From Bacteroidota bacterium (GTDB lineage Bacteria > Bacteroidota > Bacteroidia > AKYH767-A > 2013-40CM-41-45): a stretch of 64,000 bases of DNA. Positions 32,982-42,205 of this stretch are shown one piece after another; position 1 is the stretch's first letter; the number at the start of each line of letters is the position of its first letter. Both the position numbers and the translations under genes were made by a program. Location of the stretch: contig JADJON010000001.1 in assembly GCA_016713765.1 (NCBI GenBank), forward strand, positions 2,232,001 through 2,296,000, in the 5' to 3' direction. The notes beneath the pieces were generated by a model. The model was not told the DNA's origin. It did no database searches and saw nothing but the letters and a program-made list of their open reading frames with translations.

Positions 32982-33491
32982 ATGGACTCTACCACGAATA
33001 CTGAAATCCTTGTATATGCAGGCTTTTGGCGAAGGTTTGCAGCGATGTTGATCGACTATTTGATACTCGGCGCATTGCACATGATCGTAATCGTTCCGGT
33101 ACTTGGAATGTTAGGCATCGGTGCGGTTGCCAGCGGTATCGATGCGGAAGGCATGTCGGAAGACGATCAGGCCATGTTGTTCATGGCTATTCTCAGCGGC
33201 GCGGCAATCCTGTATGTAGTACTGGCCATTATCGGTTGGTTGTACTACGCTTTGATGGAATCCAGTTCCCGGCAAGCCACGGTCGGAAAGATCGCTTTAG
33301 GCTTAAGGGTTACTGATCTGAATGGCGAAAGGATAACTTTCCTGCGCGCCACCGGCCGGTATTTTGGAAAGATCATTTCCGGCATGATCCTGTACATTGG
33401 TTTCATCATGGCAGCCTTCACGGAAAAGAGGCAGGCCTTGCATGACCTGATGGCGGAATGCCTCGTTGTATCGAATCCCTCACAATCCTAA
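32982..33491 (+). CDS. RDD-family membrane protein
   Basis: A 169-residue protein with the RDD pattern: YAGFWRRFAAMLIDYLILGA at the N-terminus (Arg and Asp in the first helix), a second helix pair, then a YYALMESSSRQATVGKIALG segment and GRYFGKIISGMILYIG. RDD proteins are poorly characterised; a few act as transporters or sodium/proton exchangers. Its 3' end lies eleven bases before the ATG of the next T9SS cargo gene, but no functional link is evident. Confidence 0.9.
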   Translation: MDSTTNTEILVYAGFWRRFAAMLIDYLILGALHMIVIVPVLGMLGIGAVASGIDAEGMSEDDQAMLFMAILSGAAILYVVLAIIGWLYYALMESSSRQATVGKIALGLRVTDLNGERITFLRATGRYFGKIISGMILYIGFIMAAFTEKRQALHDLMAECLVVSNPSQS

Positions 33492-33501
33492 ATCCACTTA
33501 C

Positions 33502-35370
33502 ATGAAAAGAACGCTACGCATCCTGAGTGCCTGTCTATTACTTGCTCAGCAAGCATTCGCAGGCAGCGGCGGACCTGACGCTTACGGTTATGTCTGGCGC
33601 GACAACCTCGACCCGGCCGGGCCAGTGTTCAACTGGATCGATCTTACCACCCGAACGGGCGTCAACCTCGTGGAGAATCTGTCGGATGACAATACCAAGG
33701 GGCCCTTCAACATGAATTTCGATTTCCACTATTACTGGTACGATGTCGATCAGTTTTGGGTCGGCAGCAACGGTTACATTGCCTTCCAGAATGGTCAGTT
33801 ATCGGCTTCCTTTCCTTCCATACCAAGCACCAGCCAGCCGCATAATTTCATTGCAGCCATGGCGTCTGACCTGAATTTCGACGGTACCGGAAATCCCGGC
33901 CGGTGTTATTCCTGGCAAAGCCCGACCGGCGACAGCCTGGTGGTATCCTGGGTGGATGTTCCCTTCTGGGATCCGGCAGCGCCGAACTATATCGGCTCGA
34001 ACAGTTTTCAGATCATCCTGACCAGTGTCGACAGTTCCATAACATTCCAGTACCTGTCCCAAAACGGAGTATACAACGGGGGGACGGCAACCTATTGGTC
34101 GTCGGGTATTGAAAACATCACCGGCGGGGTCGGACTGCAACACTTATTGAATCCGGTCAATGTTCCGGGTGTCAATTATCTGGCTACACCTTATGCGGTA
34201 AAATTCTACTATCCCGCCACCACCTCGTATCAGGTACTCGATCTTAGCTGCACGTATTCCAACAATCCATCCAATGGAGGCGTTTTCATCAGTGACCGAA
34301 CCGCAGCGCCATGGCCGCTGCAATTACAGGTCAAGAACACCGGGAATACCACCTGCAATGCGTTCAATGTCTATTCGTATGTGGCAACCGACAATTTCGG
34401 AACTACCGGAACGGTGATCGTGGACGATACCGTTACACAAGCCGGTATGGCGCCTCAAACGACTTCCGATATCACCATGTCGGAAACTTTTAGCCCGGAT
34501 GGAGTGGGAACCTACTTACAGGTCAGCCGTACCCTGTATCCCGGTGATCTGGTACCATCCAATGATTCATCGACTGTTGAGATCGTTGTCGTGGATACCA
34601 CGGTGCTGCCGGTCAGGCTTTCCTTTGACAACGGATCCGCGAGCGGAGTCGGCTTGAACTGGCAGGCGGGCAATGGTGGAGCGGGCGTACACTTTATTCC
34701 GCCATTCTATCCCTGTAAGGTCACAGAGGTGCATGCCTATATCCAGGCCAATCCGAACCTGGTTGGTTTTTACATGACCGTTTTCGATGATAACGGCGGC
34801 AGCGGAGCACCCGGTACGCGTCTGGATTCCGTGTATGCCGATCCGGCTACCTTTACCACACCGGGTTGGGTCAGCCTGCAGCTGACAACACCGATCGTCA
34901 TCAACAGCGGCGGATTTTATGTTGCCTGGAACATGGCAGGAGAATTCATCAGCCTCGGTCAAGACCTGATCGGACCTTTTTCGAACCGCACCTATGAAGT
35001 GTTAAGCAATGCCTGGGCGATCTACCGTACACGGGAAACGGAGGATCTGATGATCAATGCCACCGTCGATACCGTCAATCTGATCACCGGCATGGATTTG
35101 CTGGATGACAGGAGTGTTTCCCAATTCTATCCGAATCCGGCATCCGGAATCGCTTGTCTTCAGCTTCAAAATACGGAGTATTCGGCCGAAGGAGTTTCGA
35201 TCGAAGTCTTCCTGCCCGATGGACGCTGCACACTACGCCGTTCAGGCCGGGATACGGGAGTTATCTCTCCTCTGGTGCTCGATGTTTCAAACTGGAAAAG
35301 CGGGTTGTATTTTATCCGACTGACATCAGGAAATCAGCAAGTGACAAGGCGACTACAAGTATTGCATTGA
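33502..35370 (+). CDS. Secreted T9SS type A cargo of unknown function
   Basis: A 622-residue exported protein with signal peptide MKRTLRILSACLLLAQQAFA. The N-terminal region (about 20-240; WVGSNGYIAFQNGQL, LVVSWVDVPFWDP) resembles NIDO-like or beta-sandwich surface domains. A middle region contains two beta-sandwich-like units without clear catalytic motifs. The last about 80 residues form the type A sorting domain: QFYPNPASGIACLQL, then SGLYFIRLTSGNQQVTRRL. Type A cargo is cleaved at this domain and released or attached to the surface. ATG 33502 was chosen over 33466, which lies within the RDD gene. A bidirectional terminator follows. Confidence 0.85.
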   Translation: MKRTLRILSACLLLAQQAFAGSGGPDAYGYVWRDNLDPAGPVFNWIDLTTRTGVNLVENLSDDNTKGPFNMNFDFHYYWYDVDQFWVGSNGYIAFQNGQLSASFPSIPSTSQPHNFIAAMASDLNFDGTGNPGRCYSWQSPTGDSLVVSWVDVPFWDPAAPNYIGSNSFQIILTSVDSSITFQYLSQNGVYNGGTATYWSSGIENITGGVGLQHLLNPVNVPGVNYLATPYAVKFYYPATTSYQVLDLSCTYSNNPSNGGVFISDRTAAPWPLQLQVKNTGNTTCNAFNVYSYVATDNFGTTGTVIVDDTVTQAGMAPQTTSDITMSETFSPDGVGTYLQVSRTLYPGDLVPSNDSSTVEIVVVDTTVLPVRLSFDNGSASGVGLNWQAGNGGAGVHFIPPFYPCKVTEVHAYIQANPNLVGFYMTVFDDNGGSGAPGTRLDSVYADPATFTTPGWVSLQLTTPIVINSGGFYVAWNMAGEFISLGQDLIGPFSNRTYEVLSNAWAIYRTRETEDLMINATVDTVNLITGMDLLDDRSVSQFYPNPASGIACLQLQNTEYSAEGVSIEVFLPDGRCTLRRSGRDTGVISPLVLDVSNWKSGLYFIRLTSGNQQVTRRLQVLH

Positions 35371-35382
35371 CCTACATGAAAA

Positions 35383-35417
35383 AAGGAAGGCCGGGCGTTG
35401 AACCCGGCCTTTCTTTT
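35383..35417. terminator. Bidirectional terminator between two convergent T9SS cargo genes
   Basis: Arms AAGGCCGGG (35387-35395) and CCCGGCCTT (35403-35411), preceded by an A-rich run and followed by TCTTTTTTA. The A-rich left side gives T-rich RNA for the minus-strand gene ending at 35431, so it serves both. Confidence 0.87.
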
Positions 35418-35430
35418 TTATAGCTGACGA

Positions 35431-38400
35431 TTATTGAAGAACAACCCGCAGTGATTCGCGTTGGTCGTCTTGTCCCAATTCCAGCACATAGACTCCACGT
35501 GCCAATTGGTGCACATCCAGGTTGATCTGGTTCAAGCCGGCGATGAGGCGAAGATCCTGTTGCAGTACGATTCTTCCGGTCAGATCCCGCAGCATAACCC
35601 GGCTGTTCGACTTTTCAAGCGCATCGACCTGTACGGTCAACAACTCCGATGCCGGATTCGGGAAGGCCGAGATGTTTCCGGAGGTGGTTGCTGTTGCAGC
35701 TGAACGACAGTTGATGGCCACTGCCATGTTTCGGTTGGAACTGTTGCCACAACCGTTACCGGCATTGACGCTTACGGTACCGCCATTCGCACCGAAATTG
35801 ACGAGGATGGAATTCGTACCGGCACCGGATGCGATGGTAGCTCCGGATGGAACCACCCAATTATACGTAGTCGCTCCGGATACGGAGGCAGTGGAGAAGG
35901 CGACGTTGGTCTGATTGGCGCATACCGCAGTAGGTCCGCTGATGCTGGACGGTACAGCAGGTTTGGCAGTCAGGGCCGCGCAACGCTGAGGGCTGTTTCC
36001 ACATAAATTCGAAGCGGTCACACACAGGTTGCCGGATACAAATGCGGGAGAGACGTTCACACCGATCGACGTAGTGCCGGCACCGGATTGGACCGAAATA
36101 CCGCTGGGTACATTCCAGGAATAGCCTGTAGCTCCGGTCACCGGTGAGATCGAGAAGTTCATGGCGCCTGCGCTGCAAATTCCGGTGAGGGTTCCGTTGA
36201 TGGAACCGGGAGTAACCGGTTTGCTGCGGATATAAGCCACGCGAGAACTGCTGGTGCCACAGGAATTGACCGTAGCAACGGTCAGGTTACCGCCGGTAAA
36301 TCCCGCGCTGAAAGTAACGGTGACGGCATTTGTTCCTGCACCGGAGGTAATGGTTGCTCCGGGAGGAGCACTCCATACGTACGAGGAGGCACTGGGTACA
36401 AGACTAACCGAATAATTCACATTGGTGCTACCGGCACAGACTCCGTTGGTGGGCCCGCTGATCGTGCCTGGAGTGGTCGGTGTGCCATAGACCGTCATTG
36501 TCCGCGTTCCGCCGGCGCCCAGGCAATTCGAAGGCGTACAACGGAGTGTTCCGGTGGTGAACGGTGTGGGCAGCGTGAAGCTGATGCTATTGGTGCCCTG
36601 ACCGCTGACAACCGTAGCGCCGGTGGGCAGTTGCCAGTTATAGCTTGTTGCCATCGGATCGGCCGCGACACTGAAGGAGACGGTAGAACCGGGGCAAATG
36701 ATGTTTGCACCGACGATGGCAGCCGGAGTTGCCGGACGCGCGGTAACCTTTGCTACGGTGAAGCAGACTGGCGCGCTGGTTCCACAGGCATTTTGTGCAG
36801 TGACACAAATCTGTCCGCTTGCGGGAATGTTGGAAGCACTCACCGTCACGGAATTGCTGCCGGCACCTCCGGTGATGGTGAATCCGGACGGGAAGGTCCA
36901 GTTGTAAGTTGATGCCCCCGGTACAGCCGGAACGGAATAGGTCAGCGACTGGTTGTTACAAACGGCCGCTGCTCCGTTTACAGATGCCGGAGTCGCCGGT
37001 GCGGTACCGACTTGTCCGACATTGAAGGTCTGACTGCCGGTACAGGAAGAAGCGTCCGTAATCGTTACGGTGAAGTTGCCGCTGTTCAGGTTCGACAGAT
37101 CTTCTGATGTCGCGCCATTTGACCAGCTATAGGAATAGGGTGCATTGCCACCGCTGACCGTCAGGTCAATGGCCCCCGAGTTGGCTTGTCCACAAATAAC
37201 CGGTGTCACGCTCGATGAAAGATTCAAAGCAGCGGGCTGACTGATTGTTCCCTGTACGCTGGTCGTGCAACCGTTGGCATCACTGATACTGACGGTATAA
37301 GCTCCTGAACTCAGATTCGAGGCAGTTGCACCGGTCTGAACCGGGCTTGTATTCCAGGAATAATTGAATGGGGCAGTGCCGCCGGAAACATTGGCCTGCA
37401 GGCTGCCGTTGCTACCGCCATTACACGTTACGTTCGAAGTAGAGAGCGTTGCGGATGGAGAAGGGTTGACGGTCAGGGATAAAGTCTGGGTTGCGGAACA
37501 ACCATTCGAAGTACCGGTTACGGTGTAAACCGTCGAAGTAGTCGGGGAGGCGTTCACCGCACTTCCGGTCGTGCCACTGAGGCCGGTTGCAGGAGACCAT
37601 ACATAGGTGTCCGCACCGGAGGCACTCAGGCCGACGCTCAGGCCGGAGCACAGGGTCGATTGAGCAGCGGAAGCGTTTACAACTGGTGTCGGATTAACAG
37701 TAACCGTCACCGGGACACGTGCGCTGCGGGTGATGATGTCCGGAGATGCGATCTGCCAGTCGTAGAAGAAATAATAAGTGGATTTACCGGCGGATGAATT
37801 CGTCACCGACATGAAACCCGGAAGCGTATAAGGATAGCTTACACCGGTGGTGTTGTACCACAAGTTCGGCGTACCGCTAACCTGCAGGCGGAAGTGCTCT
37901 CCGACCGGAACCGTAATGTTGAGGACAGCGCGGCTTTTTCCGGCGGGAAGGTTCACTGTAACCTGGCGGACCAGGGTGGCATTCTTGTCGTACAGTTGGA
38001 ACGTACGGTTACCGGCAGCGCCGGCATAGACCTGAACACTTTGCAGCACGAAACTGGAGTACGCGGTAAAGACCACATAGGGAGTTCCGGCTGAAGTGTA
38101 ATAGGCGCCACTGCCGAAGGTGTTATCGGTCGGGCTGCAAAAGTTCACGGGTCCAGGTGTTACTTCTTCTGCCTGGGCATAGTAGGTCGTGGTGCCGCCG
38201 AGGGTAGGTGTCGTGTAGCTGGGACCATTACCGACCGGTAAGGAGTTACCGGAAGGTTGCGTGTACCAGTATACCGTGCCGGAAGAAGCGTTAGCCGAAA
38301 TGGTGGCGGATTGCCCCTGGCAGATCGTGGCACTGGTGACAGTAGGATCGTTGGGGTTCGGAATTACGGTAACGTTGAAGGGCGCAGACGTAACGGTACC

Positions 38401-39483
38401 GCAATAGGTGGTTACGGTGACAGAATACGTGCCCGAAGTGTTCACTTCGATGGATTGAGTAGTCGCACCCGTCGACCAAAGGTATGCGGTTCCTGCTGTT
38501 GCGGTCAGTCGGATGGTTTCACCCTGAGCAATCGTGCCGGACTTGTCGGCCATGATCTCGATGATCGGGTTGGACGTAGCCTGGCGGGTCAGGGTAATGG
38601 GCACCGCGATGACGTTGTTGTTTTCCCGGTACTCTAGAAAATTCTCATTCGGATCGATGGTGACGACGATCCAGTAGTTTCCATTACAGGTTCCGGAAGG
38701 AATGTTGATCCACATTCCATCAAGCGACTTGGAATAAATATCTACATACCCTGCTGTAATACCCTGAAGGGCGTTTGAACAGCCGTAGCTTCCTCCACCC
38801 AGTCCATAGTTGGGCAGGTTGGTGGAGTTCAATACCGTGTTGAGCGAATCCCGGCAATATCCGGCGCTGGAGTTACAATTGCTCAGGTCCAAGAGGCAGA
38901 ACGCCAGTTTGGAGCCTGTGCCGACAATGGACCAGTTCCTGGGATCAGGTTCATTGGGATTCTCCAGACGGATGGTGTACTCGCCCCAGGAGTCAACGTG
39001 TTGGTGACCGTGGGTGCTGTGATAGGTCATGGTACCGGCCAGCCGGTCGGTAAAGGACATGGCGTTGCCATTCTTGTGGTAGATGCGCTGAACGACCACC
39101 TGCTTGGGATCCATGCCGTTCGGACACCCCCCGACGCCCGGATAGGTGAGCGAGGTATCAGTACCGCATACCCAACGGGATTGTCCACGCACCTCGATCG
39201 GACCATAGCCGATGTTCGGCGTAGCACCGGTCAGGCGAAGTCGACCATCATCAGAACCCTGGCCGGAATAGTTGGTGCCGGCACCTGTCTGGGCATATTC
39301 CGTGGTGCCTCCCGAATTTGAAATGGCATCCTTGGATACCGTAATATCAGGTAACAGATCGCAGTCTGTTCCCTGTCCGGGAGGACAAACGCAGGTAGTC
39401 GCGTTCGTGGTTGTACATTGGGCGGATGCCTGATTAAATTGCAAGGCAATTCCGAGCGCGAGCAGGGTAAGGACTCGTTTCAT
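35431..39483 (-). CDS. Secreted T9SS type A cargo with lysyl-oxidase-like catalytic domain and adhesin-like repeats
   Basis: A 1350-residue exported protein (signal peptide to about residue 21). Residues about 80-300 match lysyl oxidase: THGHQH (His 158, 160, 162) aligns with the copper-binding HxHxH of animal LOX; SKLAFCLLDLSNC places Lys 192 at the cofactor lysine; GITAGYVDIYS places Tyr 250 at the cofactor tyrosine. As I recall the human numbering, these are His292/294/296, Lys320 and Tyr355. LOX deaminates peptidyl lysine to aldehydes that cross-link. The rest has Ig/PKD-like units, two SprB-like units (VTCNGGSNGSLQANVSGG), five PKD-like repeats (about 838-1262) and a type A sorting domain (ISAFPNPASELLTVQVD, then RGVYVLELGQ). 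Activity is inferred, not shown. Confidence 0.85.
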   Translation of the reverse strand: MKRVLTLLALGIALQFNQASAQCTTTNATTCVCPPGQGTDCDLLPDITVSKDAISNSGGTTEYAQTGAGTNYSGQGSDDGRLRLTGATPNIGYGPIEVRGQSRWVCGTDTSLTYPGVGGCPNGMDPKQVVVQRIYHKNGNAMSFTDRLAGTMTYHSTHGHQHVDSWGEYTIRLENPNEPDPRNWSIVGTGSKLAFCLLDLSNCNSSAGYCRDSLNTVLNSTNLPNYGLGGGSYGCSNALQGITAGYVDIYSKSLDGMWINIPSGTCNGNYWIVVTIDPNENFLEYRENNNVIAVPITLTRQATSNPIIEIMADKSGTIAQGETIRLTATAGTAYLWSTGATTQSIEVNTSGTYSVTVTTYCGTVTSAPFNVTVIPNPNDPTVTSATICQGQSATISANASSGTVYWYTQPSGNSLPVGNGPSYTTPTLGGTTTYYAQAEEVTPGPVNFCSPTDNTFGSGAYYTSAGTPYVVFTAYSSFVLQSVQVYAGAAGNRTFQLYDKNATLVRQVTVNLPAGKSRAVLNITVPVGEHFRLQVSGTPNLWYNTTGVSYPYTLPGFMSVTNSSAGKSTYYFFYDWQIASPDIITRSARVPVTVTVNPTPVVNASAAQSTLCSGLSVGLSASGADTYVWSPATGLSGTTGSAVNASPTTSTVYTVTGTSNGCSATQTLSLTVNPSPSATLSTSNVTCNGGSNGSLQANVSGGTAPFNYSWNTSPVQTGATASNLSSGAYTVSISDANGCTTSVQGTISQPAALNLSSSVTPVICGQANSGAIDLTVSGGNAPYSYSWSNGATSEDLSNLNSGNFTVTITDASSCTGSQTFNVGQVGTAPATPASVNGAAAVCNNQSLTYSVPAVPGASTYNWTFPSGFTITGGAGSNSVTVSASNIPASGQICVTAQNACGTSAPVCFTVAKVTARPATPAAIVGANIICPGSTVSFSVAADPMATSYNWQLPTGATVVSGQGTNSISFTLPTPFTTGTLRCTPSNCLGAGGTRTMTVYGTPTTPGTISGPTNGVCAGSTNVNYSVSLVPSASSYVWSAPPGATITSGAGTNAVTVTFSAGFTGGNLTVATVNSCGTSSSRVAYIRSKPVTPGSINGTLTGICSAGAMNFSISPVTGATGYSWNVPSGISVQSGAGTTSIGVNVSPAFVSGNLCVTASNLCGNSPQRCAALTAKPAVPSSISGPTAVCANQTNVAFSTASVSGATTYNWVVPSGATIASGAGTNSILVNFGANGGTVSVNAGNGCGNSSNRNMAVAINCRSAATATTSGNISAFPNPASELLTVQVDALEKSNSRVMLRDLTGRIVLQQDLRLIAGLNQINLDVHQLARGVYVLELGQDDQRESLRVVLQ
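35700..37005 (-). repeat. Five tandem PKD-like protein repeats inside the lysyl-oxidase-like gene
   Basis: Five units of about 85 residues, each with a PxxP(S/A)xIxGP-type start, a Cys/Asn-containing loop, TYNW or SYVW in the middle, a GATxxSGxGTNS core and a CGxSxxR end. They are divergent at DNA level but clearly related, so they are old domain duplications rather than a recent DNA repeat. Confidence 0.75.
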
Positions 39484-39584
39484 GTAGTAGGTGTAAGGGT
39501 TATTTACGCAGCAATGAACTGGTTCTAATATAGGAAGAATTTTGACATCCTCCTAATCAGATTTTAATCAAAAAGTGCCCGAAA

Positions 39585-40082
39585 ATGGATAAAAGAGACA
39601 TTCAGGTCAGGGAATATCGCCCGGAATGGCGGTCGGATTTTCGAAATCTGAATGTTTCCTGGCTCGCTGCCCTCTTTTCCGTGACAGCGGAAGATGAACG
39701 GCAACTGGGAAATCCTGAGGCGATCCTGGAGAAAGGAGGGATGATCTTTTTCGCAGTACTGGAGGACCGTCCCATCGGCACAGTAGCCGTGATTCCTGAT
39801 AGTCCTTCAAGTATTCAGGTAGCGAAAATGGGGGTTGATGAACGGTGTCGCGGCTTAGGTGCCGGCAACGCCTTGTTGGACGCGGCTTTGCGCTGGTCCG
39901 TCAGTCGTAATTTTACCACCATCCATCTCGATACCGCGGACCAGTTGGTCGAAGCGATTCGGCTTTATGAGCGTGCGGGATTCCGGCGTAAGGGTGATCA
40001 TCATGTCCATCCGGTTTTCAAACGAACCACCTTCAGGATGGAATTGGCTCCGGAAGCACTTGAACGATATCGTTCCGCCTAA
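39585..40082 (+). CDS. GNAT-family N-acetyltransferase
   Basis: A 165-residue acetyltransferase. The acetyl-CoA-binding motif is VAKMGVDERCRGLGAGNALL (about residues 82-101, with the R/Q-x-x-G-x-G/A core RGLGAG), followed by HLDTADQLVEAIRLYERAGFR, the usual GNAT motif B. The substrate cannot be told. It starts at ATG 39585 about 100 bases from the divergent T9SS cargo gene, and its stop overlaps that of convergent uvrB. Confidence 0.9.
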   Translation: MDKRDIQVREYRPEWRSDFRNLNVSWLAALFSVTAEDERQLGNPEAILEKGGMIFFAVLEDRPIGTVAVIPDSPSSIQVAKMGVDERCRGLGAGNALLDAALRWSVSRNFTTIHLDTADQLVEAIRLYERAGFRRKGDHHVHPVFKRTTFRMELAPEALERYRSA

Positions 40083-42106
40083 TGGGCGTTCACCATTTTT
40101 TCCAATTGGAATAACTCGTCCCGTAAACGGGCCGCCTCGATGAAGTCCAGTTCACGTGCTGCTTTCTCCATGGATTTCCTGGTCTGCCCGATGAGTTTCT
40201 TCAATTGCTCCTGATCCATGTACTGCACGACAGGATCAGCGGCGATCGATGGGGTGGCAAAATCTTCGGTATAGGCACCGGGCTCCGCAAGCTGCCGGCG
40301 GTCGGCCACTTTGGTCTGCAGTAATATCGCGTCTTTCGATTTGCGGATCTGCGTCGGTGTGATCCCATGTTCCTCGTTATACCGCAGCTGTTTTTCCCGC
40401 CGACGATTGGTCTCATCCATCGTCTGCTGCATGCTCTCAGTGATCTTGTCAGCATAGAAGATTACCCGCCCGTTGACATTGCGCGCGGCGCGTCCTGCCG
40501 TCTGGGTGAGCGAGCGGTTGCTGCGCAGAAAGCCCTCCTTGTCGGCGTCCAGGACCGCGACCAGAGAAACCTCAGGCAAGTCAAGACCTTCCCGCAACAG
40601 GTTAATACCGACGAGTACATCAAAGTTGCCAAGCCGCAGGTCGCGCAGCAACTCCACGCGTTCCAGGGTCTCCACTTCCGAGTGGATATAGCGGCAGTTG
40701 ATGTTCAGGTTCGTGAGGTACTTGGTGAGTTCCTCGGCCATTCGTTTCGTGAGAGTGGTAACGAGCACACGATCTCCGGCTTTGATCGTCCGGTCGATCT
40801 CTTCGAGTAAGTCGTCGACCTGATTGATCGCTGGCCGAACTTCAATGATGGGATCGAGCAAACCGGTCGGCCGGATGACCTGTTCCACCAGCACACCTTC
40901 GCTTTGCTGCAATTCATATTCAGCCGGGGTGGCACTCACATAGATGACCTGGTTCACCAGGGTTTCAAATTCCTCAAACTTCAGCGGCCGGTTATCCAGC
41001 GCGGCTGGTAAGCGGAAACCGTACTCGACGAGGTTTTGCTTGCGTGAGCGGTCCCCACCGTACATGGCCCGGATCTGGGGTACCGTTACATGGCTTTCGT
41101 CGATCACCAGCAAATAATCTTCCGGAAAATAATCCAGCAGGCAGAAGGGACGCTGCCCGGGATCCCGGCCATCGAAATAACGCGAGTAGTTCTCGATCCC
41201 GGAACAATATCCCAGTTCCCGGATCATCTCCAGATCATAGGTGACACGATCTTCCAGACGTTTCGCTTCCAGGTGCTGCCCCAGTGATTTCATGTACTCC
41301 ACCTGCTTCATCATGTCTTCCTGTATCTGCCAGATGGCCTGCAGTTGGCGTTCAGGATTCGTGACAAAGATGTTCGCCGGGTAGATGGCAACGGCGTTGT
41401 GCTTTTCAAGGGTCTTTCCGTTGATCGGATCGATCGAGGCGATTTCTTCGATCTCATCTCCGAAAAAGTAGAAACGGTAGGCAATGTCACCGTATGCGAT
41501 GAAGACGTCCACCGTATCGCCGCGAACGCGGAACTTCCCCCGGTCGAAATCGGTGTCGGTTCTGGAATAGAGGGAGGTGACCAGTTTGTGAAGGAACGCG
41601 TTCCGGCTGATTTTCTCTCCTTCCCTGACACGGATCGTATTCGCCTTAAAATCACCCGGGTTTCCGATACCGTAAATGCAGGATACCGAGCTTACAACCA
41701 ATACATCCTGTCGGCCCGACAAGAGGGAAGTGGTGGTACTCAGCCGAAGCTTCTCGATCTCATCATTGATCGCGAGGTCCTTTTCGATATAGGTATTGGT
41801 GCTTGGTATGAACGCCTCGGGCTGGTAATAGTCATAGTAGGAGACGAAATACTCCACCGCGTTCTCCGGAAAGAACTGTTTGAACTCGCCATACAATTGG
41901 GCGGCAAGCGTCTTGTTGTGACTCAGGATGATCGTCGGACGCTGGACCTGTTCGATGACATTGGCAACGGTAAAGGTCTTCCCGGATCCGGTCACTCCGA
42001 GCAGTGTTTGGGCGTGGTCGCCGCGCCGAAGGCCCTCTACCAGTTGCCGGATCGCCTCCGGTTGATCGCCGGTAGGGCGGAATTCTGAAATGATTTTAAA
42101 AGACAT
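40079..42106 (-). CDS. uvrB: UvrABC system protein B
   Basis: UvrB is the damage-verifying helicase-like subunit of nucleotide excision repair. The Walker A motif GVTGSGKTFTVANV lies at about residues 36-49, the beta-hairpin region YYDYYQPEAFIPSTNTYIEK at about 90-109, DESHVT is the Walker B, GINLLREGLDLPE and QTAGRAARNVNGR are late helicase motifs, and the C-terminal UVR motif (MEKAARELDFIEAARLRDEL) binds UvrC. 675 residues is typical. The frame is open to 42187; ATG 42106 (MSFKIISEF) matches the family start. Confidence 0.97.
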   Translation of the reverse strand: MSFKIISEFRPTGDQPEAIRQLVEGLRRGDHAQTLLGVTGSGKTFTVANVIEQVQRPTIILSHNKTLAAQLYGEFKQFFPENAVEYFVSYYDYYQPEAFIPSTNTYIEKDLAINDEIEKLRLSTTTSLLSGRQDVLVVSSVSCIYGIGNPGDFKANTIRVREGEKISRNAFLHKLVTSLYSRTDTDFDRGKFRVRGDTVDVFIAYGDIAYRFYFFGDEIEEIASIDPINGKTLEKHNAVAIYPANIFVTNPERQLQAIWQIQEDMMKQVEYMKSLGQHLEAKRLEDRVTYDLEMIRELGYCSGIENYSRYFDGRDPGQRPFCLLDYFPEDYLLVIDESHVTVPQIRAMYGGDRSRKQNLVEYGFRLPAALDNRPLKFEEFETLVNQVIYVSATPAEYELQQSEGVLVEQVIRPTGLLDPIIEVRPAINQVDDLLEEIDRTIKAGDRVLVTTLTKRMAEELTKYLTNLNINCRYIHSEVETLERVELLRDLRLGNFDVLVGINLLREGLDLPEVSLVAVLDADKEGFLRSNRSLTQTAGRAARNVNGRVIFYADKITESMQQTMDETNRRREKQLRYNEEHGITPTQIRKSKDAILLQTKVADRRQLAEPGAYTEDFATPSIAADPVVQYMDQEQLKKLIGQTRKSMEKAARELDFIEAARLRDELFQLEKMVNAH

Positions 42107-42159
42107 GGAAAGGACAATCTGCGCTTGAAAGTACGAAACATCGGGAGGCGGTCGGACAA

Positions 42160-42184
42160 AAAAAAGACCGGATCTACCGGTCTT
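42160..42184 (-). terminator. Rho-independent terminator after aroE
   Basis: Arms AAGACCGG (42164-42171) and CCGGTCTT (42177-42184) with a five-base loop; read on the minus strand it is followed by a run of eight T. It lies 22 bases after the aroE stop and upstream of uvrB. Confidence 0.87.
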
Positions 42185-42205
42185 CATTCTTGTACTGACT
42201 AACGA

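Noticed and set aside
41345..42088. 247-codon open frame on the plus strand
   Set aside because: Antisense shadow of uvrB.
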